DNA of 20,885 bases from a virus. The stretch covers positions 1-20,885 of IMG/VR virus record IMGVR_UViG_3300017724_000123. One strand, 5' to 3'. This document shows, piece by piece, positions 1 through 7,133 of this stretch. The position numbers and the translations under genes were made by a program. Below the pieces are notes generated by a model that worked only from the letters and a program-made list of their open reading frames with translations, was not told the DNA's origin and ran no database searches. Position 1 is the stretch's first letter; each line of letters opens with the position of its first letter.

Positions 1-1
1 C

Positions 2-715
2 AATAGAACAACAGACGTACCACCTAATCCTTTTGCAAATACAAAAAGCATACTATTAGATGGTGTTGATGATGAAGTCAGTATGCCATTCACAAGCACA
101 AGTACTACAGGTTCGATAAGTGTATGGATAAAACCAACAGATTACACTACAGGTAGTCAAGCTATCTGCATATATACAAGTGGTGGGTATCGTGATTATA
201 TAATGTTACATAGTCAAAACACAGGTGGTTTAAGGGTAGTTAGTGCAGACAACGGAAGTACACGTTGGGATATAAGGACAAATACAGGCCATTTAACTAA
301 TGGTGTATGGACTCATATATGTTTTGTATTTAACGGAACGGGTGGTTCTTTCTATGTAAATGGTAATTTAGTTACCTCAACTTATTTTAATACAACTAAT
401 ACGTCTTGGTGGTGGGATGATTTAATACCTACAAATCAAAGATTTGGAGTGTTTAGAGTTAACGGTTATTCGACATCATTAAGATACAATGGAAATATAG
501 AAGAGCAATCGGTGTTTACGTCTGCTTTGTCTTCAACAGAAGTAAGTGCAATATACAACAACGGACTACCAACAGACCTCTCTTCTGAATCTAATATTCT
601 TGCTTGGTATAGATGTGGAGACGGAGATACTGCGCCAACACTAACAGATAATATTGGAAGTAATGACGGAACAATGACAAACTTTACAACTTTTAGCACA
701 GATGTGCCAACATAA
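2..715 (+). CDS. LamG-domain (concanavalin A-like) phage surface protein, 5'-truncated
   Basis: The frame is open from base 2, so the gene begins before the window; 237 residues are visible. The first ATG (83) lies inside the domain and is not the start: the codons before it encode a KSILLDGVDDEV stretch, the usual opening strand of a LamG/Laminin_G_3 jelly roll. Further family marks are SISVWIKP, GVWTHICFVFNG, FYVNG, NGNIEEQSVFTSALS and EVSAIYNNG, followed by a short tail (LAWYRCGDGD...DNIGSNDGT) typical of such phage proteins. LamG folds usually bind glycans, so a role in host-surface attachment or virion decoration is plausible. Its place just before the prohead protease, inside the head module, is unusual for a receptor-binding protein. 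The gene contains no GATC word, unlike the genes after 987. The domain call is firm; the role is inferred. Confidence 0.8.
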   Translation, partial: NRTTDVPPNPFANTKSILLDGVDDEVSMPFTSTSTTGSISVWIKPTDYTTGSQAICIYTSGGYRDYIMLHSQNTGGLRVVSADNGSTRWDIRTNTGHLTNGVWTHICFVFNGTGGSFYVNGNLVTSTYFNTTNTSWWWDDLIPTNQRFGVFRVNGYSTSLRYNGNIEEQSVFTSALSSTEVSAIYNNGLPTDLSSESNILAWYRCGDGDTAPTLTDNIGSNDGTMTNFTTFSTDVPT

Positions 716-729
716 AAACGAATAAAAAA

Positions 730-990
730 ATGAGTACAAGAATAGCAGACACTTACGCAATTATAAACATTGCAGATTTACCAAACATTGACTTTAGTCA
801 AGTAGGCGAAACGGATCAAGATACAATTCGAAAGTCATTAGATGATTCGCAGTTTGTAATTAAGTACAATGATGAACCTTCATTCATTGCTGATGGATCT
901 GTGGTTCCATTGCAAACTTTAACACATAGCCAGGCCCTAACTTTAATGAGTAGTGCCGAATGGTCAGAACCAATACCAGAAGAGATATGA
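730..990 (+). CDS. Small conserved-type phage protein, function unknown
   Basis: This 86-residue acidic protein has no membrane segment or signal peptide. Its look (YAIINIADLPNIDFSQVGETDQDTIRKSLD near the N-terminus, SQALTLMSSAEWSEP near the C-terminus) matches small proteins I recall from Bacteroidetes phage head regions, but I know no function for them. The start has an A-rich leader (aataaaaaa) and no Shine-Dalgarno sequence, as expected for this phylum. Its stop overlaps the start of the protease gene (ATGA), which suggests translational coupling. It could be a chaperone or partner of the LamG protein upstream, or a small head component; the sequence does not decide. Confidence 0.7.
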   Translation: MSTRIADTYAIINIADLPNIDFSQVGETDQDTIRKSLDDSQFVIKYNDEPSFIADGSVVPLQTLTHSQALTLMSSAEWSEPIPEEI

Positions 991-2045
991 ATCTAAGGAA
1001 CAACTTATATAATCAAAAAGGAGCATTCGAGCTCAAGGATATAGACACTCAGAAGAGAGAGGTCTCAATCTATCTGTCAAAGTTTGACACAATGGACTCA
1101 GACTATGATATCATCAAGAAGGGTGCATTTAGTAAGTCGATCAAAGAACGTGGGCCAGAATCAACGTCAAATAGAAAGATTGCTTTCTTGAGACATCATG
1201 ATTGGGAGAAACAGATCGGAAAGTTCTTGAGACTTGAAGAGGATGCCTTTGGATTGTTTGCAGTCGGTCAACTTGGTCGATCTACAGATGGTGAGGATGC
1301 ATACAGAGATTATGAGGATGGAATAATCAAGGAGCATTCCATCGGTTTCCAATACATAAAAGACAAAGCGAAATACATAGAAGACAAGAATCTTGAGTCT
1401 GGTGGATTCTATGAGATCAGCGAAATAAAACTATTCGAAGGATCTGCAGTGACCTTCGGATCAAATGAGTTCACTCCAGTAGTCGATGTCAAAGGAGAAC
1501 AAAAGACTGACTATATAGAGAAACTCACAAGAGAATTGAATGTCTGCATCAAGGCACTATCCAATGGGAAAGGAACTGATGAGAGACTTCATGGAATCGA
1601 AATGAAAGTCAAACACTTGACGAGTCAATTGGTACTACTTGCTGGACAAGAGTCGGAGATCATCCACTCTATTCCAAGTGAGCCAGTCATAGTCGATGAG
1701 TTTAAGTGGGACAACGTTATCGATTCACTGACACAAAAAGCAGAGACCTATTCTGACTATCCAAAGAAGGCCAAAGACAATGCGAAAAGAGGCATTCGGC
1801 TTAATGAGGAAGTAGGGAATAAGTGCGCAACTCAAACTGGAAAGTTGAGAGGAAACCAAATAAGCACTGGCGCAAGTTTGAGTCTGGATGTGATAAAGAG
1901 GACTTACTCCTTTTTATCAAGAGCCAGGACATACTACAAACCATCTGATGAGAAAGCGTGTGGTACTATCTCATATCTACTCTGGGGAGGTGATGCAATG
2001 CTGAACTATTGTGAAAGAAAACTTGATCAATTAGAGGATCAATAA
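987..2045 (+). CDS. HK97-family prohead protease with an extra C-terminal domain
   Basis: This is a serine protease of the phage prohead family (U35/S78 type), which cleaves the capsid protein's N-terminal scaffold region during head maturation. I place the start at 987, overlapping the upstream stop as ATGA, which gives 352 residues; the frame extends back to 960 but would then run into the previous gene. Residues 10-165 carry the protease: GAFELKDIDTQKREVSIYLSKFDTMDSD, a catalytic His in RHHDWEKQIG (about H71) and a catalytic Ser in KEHSIGFQY (about S118). After a helical linker, residues about 250-350 form a separate unit (DYPKKAKDNAKRG, GKLRGNQIS, a central RTYSFLSRAR, and LLWGGDA near the end). 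That resembles a small domain I have seen attached to other phage proteins, whose function I do not know. It precedes the capsid gene, the normal order for this pair. Confidence 0.9.
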   Translation: MNLRNNLYNQKGAFELKDIDTQKREVSIYLSKFDTMDSDYDIIKKGAFSKSIKERGPESTSNRKIAFLRHHDWEKQIGKFLRLEEDAFGLFAVGQLGRSTDGEDAYRDYEDGIIKEHSIGFQYIKDKAKYIEDKNLESGGFYEISEIKLFEGSAVTFGSNEFTPVVDVKGEQKTDYIEKLTRELNVCIKALSNGKGTDERLHGIEMKVKHLTSQLVLLAGQESEIIHSIPSEPVIVDEFKWDNVIDSLTQKAETYSDYPKKAKDNAKRGIRLNEEVGNKCATQTGKLRGNQISTGASLSLDVIKRTYSFLSRARTYYKPSDEKACGTISYLLWGGDAMLNYCERKLDQLEDQ

Positions 2046-2076
2046 ATTGAATTATTAATTTTTAAACTTAGAAAAC

Positions 2077-3297
2077 GTGGAAAACACAAATCTAACAACT
2101 GAAGAAGTCATCTCAAAATTAGATGGCCTATTCACAGAAAAGATGCAGAATGTCCCAACACAAGAGGATGTCGCTGGTCTAAAAAGTGAGCTCGATTCAC
2201 TTAAAGGTCTTGAAGAGAAATCTCAAGAGATCGAGAAAGCAATCGCAAAATTCGAAGGTCGAATAGAAGCAATGTCTGAGAAGGCAATAACTCCAAAGGT
2301 CGAAAGATTATCAATCGGTCAATCTTTGTTCAAGTCTTACGCTGAAAACATTGAAGCGATTAAGGATGCAGTGGAGAAAGGTGGAAAGTTAAATCTTGAT
2401 GTGAAAACTACAACGATTACAGCTGACTACACTGGTGACTACGCATTGACTGACTTTGATACAGAAGTAGATCGATCTGTAAGAAACAGATATGGAATCC
2501 TTGAGAACGTAAACACTGGAGCAACATCTGGTAAATTCGTTACTTATGTACAACAAACTGCAACATCTGGAACTGGATGGACTGCAGAAGGTGGTGCAAA
2601 AACAGAAGGAGATCCAACATGGTCTGAGATTTCTGAAGAGGTTAAGAAAATCGCATCTTATGTGAAGGTTTCAAAAGAGATGTTGGAAGACCTTTCTTTC
2701 ATTCGTGCTGAGATCGACAACGATCTAATGGAGCAAGTGAGAGTAGGAATCGAACAAGCATTATTGACTGGAACTGGTGCTGGTAACCAAATCAAAGGTT
2801 TAATTGATGCGTCAATGGGACTACCTGGCTACAATGGAAACTTTGATGACTTAGTTCAAGATGCAAACATCAGTGACTTGTTAAGAGTGGCTAAAGCACA
2901 AATAGAAGCGTCTAACTTTACACCGACTCACGTTGTATTGAATCCAGAGGATATTGCTAAACTTCAATTGACAAAGGCATCTGATGGAGCATATACTTAT
3001 CCGATGTTCTTACCAGTTCAATCTGGAGATGGTGAGATGATCATTGCTGGAATGAGAGTAATCTCTTCAACATTTATGCCAGTAGGAGATTATCTTGTAG
3101 GTGATATGTCAAGAGTGAATGTAAGATTCAGAAACAACATTGCAATGTCTGTAGGTTTAGATCAAGATGATTTCACAAAGAACATGGTTACAATCTTAGC
3201 AGAGGCGAGACTTGTATCATATGTGAAGAACAATCAAAAACCAGCATTTGTATATGGTGACATCGCTACAGATTTAGCGTTAATCTTAAAGCCATAA
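2077..3297 (+). CDS. Major capsid protein, HK97 fold
   Basis: This is the shell subunit of the phage head, 406 residues, a usual length for the HK97 (Phage_capsid) family. Residues 1 to about 85 are a charged helical region (delta domain, internal scaffold) expected to be removed by the protease encoded upstream. The mature part begins with ITADYTGDYALTDFDTEVDR and contains the typical ATSGTGWTAEGGAKTEGDP and EEVKKIASYVKVSKEMLEDL segments, then LLTGTGAGNQIKGLI, and later THVVLNPEDIAKLQL and YPMFLP in the A domain. The start is a GTG with an A/T-rich leader and no Shine-Dalgarno sequence; no ATG is available nearby in frame. The 31 bases between the protease and this gene show no clear promoter. 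Confidence 0.95.
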   Translation: MENTNLTTEEVISKLDGLFTEKMQNVPTQEDVAGLKSELDSLKGLEEKSQEIEKAIAKFEGRIEAMSEKAITPKVERLSIGQSLFKSYAENIEAIKDAVEKGGKLNLDVKTTTITADYTGDYALTDFDTEVDRSVRNRYGILENVNTGATSGKFVTYVQQTATSGTGWTAEGGAKTEGDPTWSEISEEVKKIASYVKVSKEMLEDLSFIRAEIDNDLMEQVRVGIEQALLTGTGAGNQIKGLIDASMGLPGYNGNFDDLVQDANISDLLRVAKAQIEASNFTPTHVVLNPEDIAKLQLTKASDGAYTYPMFLPVQSGDGEMIIAGMRVISSTFMPVGDYLVGDMSRVNVRFRNNIAMSVGLDQDDFTKNMVTILAEARLVSYVKNNQKPAFVYGDIATDLALILKP

Positions 3298-3303
3298 TAA
3301 ATT

Positions 3304-3311
3304 AAAGGAGG
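3304..3311 (+). promoter_or_regulatory. Perfect Shine-Dalgarno sequence (AAAGGAGG), the only strong one in the window
   Basis: Eight bases match the full anti-Shine-Dalgarno at the 16S rRNA 3' end, six bases before the ATG at 3318. Other genes here start behind A-rich leaders or overlap the preceding gene. In Flavobacteriia the anti-Shine-Dalgarno is known to be largely occluded by bS21 and neighbouring ribosomal proteins, so this site is unusual. It fixes the start of the next gene. Confidence 0.8.
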
Positions 3312-3317
3312 CACGAA

Positions 3318-3719
3318 ATGGAAAAGAAAACGAGAACAACCAAATCTGAGAGACAAGAGGCCAGGAAGGACAAACGATCTGATCGCAAAGAATCCAGGCT
3401 TGAACGTAAAGAAGAAAAGAAGTCAAGAAAGAAGAAAGAACTTGACATTGATATCGACACCAAGAGAGTGGACATAAGCATCGATAGAGACCAAGAAGGC
3501 AACCTTGACATCGAATGGGATGGAAAGCACGTTGATGGTAAATACTCAAAGAGTAAAGATGGAAAGGTCAAGATTGAGGTAGAGATCAATGATGACGAGC
3601 TCTACATCTTTGAAGGCAATGGTAACAATCGAAGACTTCCAAAAGGTGCGATCTGGAAACTGACTGGATCAGTAATTAAAGGATTCCTCAAAAGAGGATG
3701 GGGACAACTAAAAAAATAA
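3318..3719 (+). CDS. Highly charged small protein in head module, unknown function
   Basis: This 133-residue protein is unlike any family I can name. Residues 1-41 are almost entirely K, R, E, D, S and T (KSERQEARKDKRSDRKE), a likely single charged helix or coiled coil. Residues 42-105 alternate hydrophobic and acidic positions (ELDIDIDTKRVDISIDRD, GKVKIEVEINDDELYIF), which suggests a small beta sheet. The C-terminus is basic (KGFLKRGWGQLKK). It sits directly after the major capsid gene, where decoration, scaffold-like or internal head proteins are commonly encoded; the basic N-terminus could contact DNA. The start is set by a perfect Shine-Dalgarno six bases upstream, unique in this window, so its translation may be strong or differently regulated. 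The next gene follows after four bases. Confidence 0.75.
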   Translation: MEKKTRTTKSERQEARKDKRSDRKESRLERKEEKKSRKKKELDIDIDTKRVDISIDRDQEGNLDIEWDGKHVDGKYSKSKDGKVKIEVEINDDELYIFEGNGNNRRLPKGAIWKLTGSVIKGFLKRGWGQLKK

Positions 3720-3723
3720 AAGA

Positions 3724-4515
3724 ATGCTACTGACAACAGATGACTTCATAAACAAGTGGGAACTTTCCACTGGAATGTACGACACAAACAAGATCACTTC
3801 ATACATCGCAAAGTACGAAGAGAAGTATCTTGTGCATCTATTGGGTGCAAAATTGTACGATGAGTTCATTGCTGATCTGTCGATGAATGTTCCAAAGAGT
3901 CCAAACTTTATCAAGATATTCAATCCATTTAATATGGATCTAAACACTCTTACACCATTCTATGGTACTGGTGCAACATTCGGACATGGTCTGAATCGCA
4001 TACTTGAGAGTGATGGTATACTTGATATGTTGAAGGGTTTTATATATTGGGAATATGCGAGAGATCTTCTGAATCAACAGACTCCATATGGAGGTGTGAA
4101 ACAGATGTCAGAGAATAGTATTGTAGTTGACACTCCTCATTCTCTTATGTGGGAGAGATATAATGAAGCCATTAAAACATACCAGGCCATTCAAGAGTAC
4201 ATATATATTAATCAGAGTCCTTCATTGGGCCAGATTGTATCTTATAACTTAAATGATGGTACTGGATATGTTGATGGTGATGCTAACTTGATAGGTGGAT
4301 CTGGAACTGGAGGAGTGGCTACTTTGACCACTTCATCTGGTAGTGGACACATCACACATTTGACCATTAAGTCTGCTGGTGCAGATTATCAGATCGGTGA
4401 TGTGCTACAGATCGAGGGAGGCAATAGTGATGCATCGATAACTTTGACATATGTCGGAGTGGGAGATTTTAGTAAATGGAATGGAACTGAGAAAATAACT
4501 GCATACTGGATATGA
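3724..4515 (+). CDS. Head-tail connector-like protein with inserted glycine-rich beta domain
   Basis: Residues 1-165 are mostly helical (DDFINKWELSTG, ITSYIAKYEEKYLVHLLGAKLYDEF, LKGFIYWEYARDLLNQQTPYGGVKQ, WERYNEAIKTYQAIQEYI). They resemble a Bacteroidetes phage family I associate with head-tail connectors (DUF6712-like), which would form the ring under the portal. Residues about 168-242 differ: VSYNLNDGTGYVDGD, GSGTGGVATL, HITHLTIKSAGADYQIGDVLQIEGG. This is the GtGY...GD beta pattern common in tail-fibre and baseplate proteins. After it, FSKWNGTEKITAYWI looks like the normal family C-terminus, so the beta unit appears inserted, not appended. The gene overlaps the next one by four bases (ATGA). 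The connector call rests on position and resemblance. Confidence 0.7.
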   Translation: MLLTTDDFINKWELSTGMYDTNKITSYIAKYEEKYLVHLLGAKLYDEFIADLSMNVPKSPNFIKIFNPFNMDLNTLTPFYGTGATFGHGLNRILESDGILDMLKGFIYWEYARDLLNQQTPYGGVKQMSENSIVVDTPHSLMWERYNEAIKTYQAIQEYIYINQSPSLGQIVSYNLNDGTGYVDGDANLIGGSGTGGVATLTTSSGSGHITHLTIKSAGADYQIGDVLQIEGGNSDASITLTYVGVGDFSKWNGTEKITAYWI

Positions 4516-5198
4516 CAACTGAAATCACAAATGTAGTCAGAACACTAGTCTCACAAATAGACAATTCTGTTGTGGGCGAATACAACTCTGTAGATGGCCG
4601 AACTTATATCTGTGACACCAAGTGGATCAGAGTGGGAAAGAAAGTCACTGATGAGTCTGACAATGTTTACACGATCACAGAGGTCGTACCAGATGAGTAT
4701 ATAAACGTTGAGCCATTGCTGGTAAGTAATCCTCCATTAGATGGTACGATATACATCCCAGCACCATTCTATATCTCCGGAACAAAGATGGCCACAAATA
4801 GAGAATGGACAATCTCTACAAGTAAAATGTCCGAGAAGACACCACTTGCCTGGCTATTGGAAATGATAAGAATGACCAAGAGAGGGAGAGAGAGTGCAAT
4901 TGATTTTGAGAGTGAGATACGAATGTTCTTTCTTGATGAGACTGATATACGAAACTATTATACGTCTGACCACAGAGACAATGTTGTCTTTCCTATGGAG
5001 AGACTTGCAAAGGCTTTTATGGAAAGCATAAGAGAAGATCGTAGTTTTCAGACCATCGAGGAATATGAATTGATCACATTCAGCAGATTTGGAGTAGAGA
5101 CAGATCGTGGAATGTTTGAGAACATCCTTGATGCAAATCTCTCTGGAGTTGAGCTCAGAGTCAACTTAGTAAAATATAAACAGAATTGTAAATGTTAA
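4512..5198 (+). CDS. Putative neck / head-closure protein, unknown family
   Basis: This 228-residue protein lies between the connector-like gene and the probable major tail protein, the position of head-closure (stopper) or tail-terminator proteins. The N-terminal half is beta-rich (VGEYNSVDGRTYICDTKWIR, VTDESDNVYTITEVVPDEYINVEPL), like a small barrel. The middle (PLAWLLEMIRMTKRGRESAIDFESEIRMFFLDETDI) is helical and charged. The protein ends in NCKC, a CxC pair at the very C-terminus. The start overlaps the upstream stop as ATGA, so it is probably translationally coupled. I do not recognise the family; the neck role is inferred from gene order. Confidence 0.65.
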   Translation: MTTEITNVVRTLVSQIDNSVVGEYNSVDGRTYICDTKWIRVGKKVTDESDNVYTITEVVPDEYINVEPLLVSNPPLDGTIYIPAPFYISGTKMATNREWTISTSKMSEKTPLAWLLEMIRMTKRGRESAIDFESEIRMFFLDETDIRNYYTSDHRDNVVFPMERLAKAFMESIREDRSFQTIEEYELITFSRFGVETDRGMFENILDANLSGVELRVNLVKYKQNCKC

Positions 5199-5222
5199 TA
5201 CAATTCACAATACTTTAAAAAT

Positions 5223-6131
5223 ATGTCATTAGGATGTAATTGTGATATGGGGCTCTCCAACGTCGGTTTGCCTTCATGCTTGCCGATTCAATCGGTAACA
5301 AGCACGTTAATAATGGTTCCTTTGAAGTCTAATGCTGGAGTAGATAATGCAATCGATTTATCGGTAGCCGTTCCAACATGGTCAACATTGGTCAACCAAA
5401 GTGATGAGAGCCAGAGATGGTTTCCATTACCTCAGTTCGAAAATGTCGAACTACCAAAAGCAGACTCTCAATTTGAGGAAGCAAACTCTGGAAGAAAAGT
5501 ATTCCTTCGTCAAGGAGTTCGTTCTTTTGCTGGAGAGTTATGGGCAGATGATTCATCGCCTACATTATTGAGCAAACTACAGAACAATCGTTGTGTTGAG
5601 TTTGGAGTTTACATCGTTGATGTAAATGGTAACTTAGTCGGATCTAAAGTGGGAGACAAATTGTATCCTATCGCAGTGGACAATCCATCGTTTGATCCAA
5701 AGTATATGTTTGCTACTGATTCAACTTGTAGCAAGATCATGATCGGATTTGACTTTGATCGTTTGTTCGATGAGGGTACAATGTACATGGTCACTCCAGA
5801 AGAGGCTGGTATCAACTTCAACGATCTTGATGGATTGATTGATGTAAACTTCGCAGACTTGACTCAAGTGGCTAACACTTCAGTAACGTTCAACGCAGAG
5901 TTTGATTATGGTACTGCATACAATCCAATCAAATTGAAGGGACTTGTAGCATCAGATTTCGAATTGTACAACAATACGACTTCAAGTTCTGAGACAATAG
6001 CATCAGCGAGTGAGAACCTTCCACTTGAAGGTAACTATACGGTGAACTTTGCTTTTGTTTCTGCTGAGAGTTACACACTTTCAATAAGTAAAGACGGATA
6101 CGATGGTGAAGTGACTTTCACTGCATCATAA
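5223..6131 (+). CDS. Probable major tail protein with C-terminal Ig-like domain
   Basis: This 302-residue protein lies where the tail tube subunit is expected: after the neck genes and upstream of the tape measure. The N-terminus carries cysteines (GCNCDMGLSNVGLPSC), a pattern I recall from Bacteroidetes phage structural proteins in this position. Residues 25-195 are mixed beta and helix (FPLPQFENVELPKADSQFEE, RKVFLRQGVRSFAGELW). Residues about 205-302 look like an Ig-like beta sandwich (DVNFADLTQVANTSVTFN, NYTVNFAFVSAESYTLSIS, GYDGEVTF), a common C-terminal extension on tail tube proteins that displays at the tail surface. No sheath-sized gene accompanies it, which favours a non-contractile tail. 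A hairpin follows within 25 bases of the stop. The structural call is fairly sure; tail tube versus another tail protein is inference. Confidence 0.6.
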   Translation: MSLGCNCDMGLSNVGLPSCLPIQSVTSTLIMVPLKSNAGVDNAIDLSVAVPTWSTLVNQSDESQRWFPLPQFENVELPKADSQFEEANSGRKVFLRQGVRSFAGELWADDSSPTLLSKLQNNRCVEFGVYIVDVNGNLVGSKVGDKLYPIAVDNPSFDPKYMFATDSTCSKIMIGFDFDRLFDEGTMYMVTPEEAGINFNDLDGLIDVNFADLTQVANTSVTFNAEFDYGTAYNPIKLKGLVASDFELYNNTTSSSETIASASENLPLEGNYTVNFAFVSAESYTLSISKDGYDGEVTFTAS

Positions 6132-6151
6132 TATTGTTTGATGGTTAATTG

Positions 6152-6178
6152 ATAGGGAGTGGTTTCGGCCACTCCTAT
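6152..6178 (+). terminator. Intergenic hairpin after the probable major tail gene
   Basis: ATAGG-G-AGTGG (6152-6162, one bulged G at 6157) pairs with CCACTCCTAT (6169-6178) around a TTTCGG loop, giving a ten-pair stem. It is followed by TATATCAATAAAA and not by a T-run, so it may be a weak terminator, an RNA stabilising 3' structure, or a processing site that separates a highly expressed gene from those downstream. Confidence 0.55.
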
Positions 6179-6196
6179 ATCAATAAAAGGATTGAA

Positions 6197-6670
6197 ATGG
6201 GATTTGATATCATGCAGACAGAACTTGGTTTGACATTAAAAAGATTTGTCAGAGTTCTCGATCATAAAAAAATCTGGTTAAGAGTTTTTAAAAAAAAGCA
6301 ATTAAATACTTTTATCCTTGACATGATCAAACAAGATCAATTGTTTGACAAAGGTATCGATGAGGATGGAGATGTGATCGGAACATACTCCGAGTTTACT
6401 GAAGCACTAAATCCAGAGAAAGTGGCTGGTTCACATTACACACTTAAAGACACTGGAGATTTCTTTGATTCTTTTTATATCGATGTCTTTCCTACATACT
6501 TTGAAATCAATGCCAATCCAATCAAAACAAATCAAGATGGAGACACAGAAAATCTATTCTATAAATATGGTGAGGGAATTATGGGACTCACTACGGAGTC
6601 GATGGACAAACTCTCAAGAGAAGTCCTCAGACTCTATGAAATCGAAGTCAGAAGACTCCTCCAAATTTGA
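6197..6670 (+). CDS. Putative tail-completion / neck protein
   Basis: I choose ATG 6197 (157 residues) because the longer frame from a TTG at 6149 would place the coding start inside the hairpin at 6152-6178; a partial AAAGGA lies seven bases upstream. The protein is helical at the N-terminus (LTLKRFVRVLDHKKIWLRVFKKKQ), then has LFDKGIDEDGDVIGTYSEFT and the signature YTLKDTGDFFDSFYIDVFP. The TG-x-F-x-x-SF element followed by a beta strand recalls the TG-x-L-x-x-S motif of phage virion morphogenesis and tail-completion proteins. Similar proteins are common in Bacteroidetes phages, usually unnamed. It overlaps the next gene by 35 bases in another frame. Confidence 0.65.
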   Translation: MGFDIMQTELGLTLKRFVRVLDHKKIWLRVFKKKQLNTFILDMIKQDQLFDKGIDEDGDVIGTYSEFTEALNPEKVAGSHYTLKDTGDFFDSFYIDVFPTYFEINANPIKTNQDGDTENLFYKYGEGIMGLTTESMDKLSREVLRLYEIEVRRLLQI

Positions 6671-7133
6671 GGGGTACTATACAAGTATCGAGGTGCTACC
6701 ACTACACAACTGGATTAAATGTTCAGAAGGTGAACTCACATATTGCCGAATAGATAGCCAGGCTGGATCAGAAGACGTTGATCACCAAGTCTGGGACATC
6801 ATCTACGATGACTACATAAACAAACATGGACTCAATAAGATGTATGAAAAGATGTTGAATACCATGATAAAAAAAGCAAACGCAGAGCTCGACTTCTGTA
6901 TTACTGGAAACAGAATAAAGTTGACAGAGGCAGAGATTCAAGAGACTAAACTTGAAACAATGCTCTCAAACAAAGGATCTGGAATGACTATAAGTCAGAC
7001 CTTGATTCACCTCAGTAAATGGATCGGTCACTGGCTGAATCCTAAAAACGTTACCACCCAAGAATACTTTAATCTCTTGGGTGAATTTGAGAAACATAAC
7101 AAACCACAAAGCAATGGCGAAAAAAATAAGTAG
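6636..7133 (+). CDS. Unknown protein upstream of tape measure (tail assembly chaperone candidate)
   Basis: The frame is open from 6465, but most of that lies inside the previous gene; ATG 6636 gives 165 residues and a normal 35-base overlap. The protein begins with a charged stretch, then EGYYTSIEVLPLHNWIKCSEGELTYCRID, which seems the conserved core. It continues as a helical protein (WDIIYDDYINKHGLNKMYEKMLNTMIKKANAEL, SQTLIHLSKWIGHWLNPKN). Tail assembly chaperones sit in exactly this place, just before the tape measure gene, so that role is a candidate on position alone. Its stop lies 20 bases inside the tape measure gene. I do not recognise the family, and the usual programmed -1 slippery site is not seen. 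Confidence 0.65.
   Translation: MKSKSEDSSKFEGYYTSIEVLPLHNWIKCSEGELTYCRIDSQAGSEDVDHQVWDIIYDDYINKHGLNKMYEKMLNTMIKKANAELDFCITGNRIKLTEAEIQETKLETMLSNKGSGMTISQTLIHLSKWIGHWLNPKNVTTQEYFNLLGEFEKHNKPQSNGEKNK

Noticed and set aside
83-715. ATG 83 as a real gene start
   Set aside because: The frame is open to base 2, and the upstream codons encode the first strand of the LamG domain, so the gene is cut by the window edge.
6465-6635. N-terminal extension of the gene at 6636
   Set aside because: It would be encoded entirely within the preceding gene; composition there follows the other frame.
7081-7113. GTG 7081 as tape measure start
   Set aside because: ATG 7114 leaves a shorter overlap with the previous gene and begins with a normal MAKK sequence.
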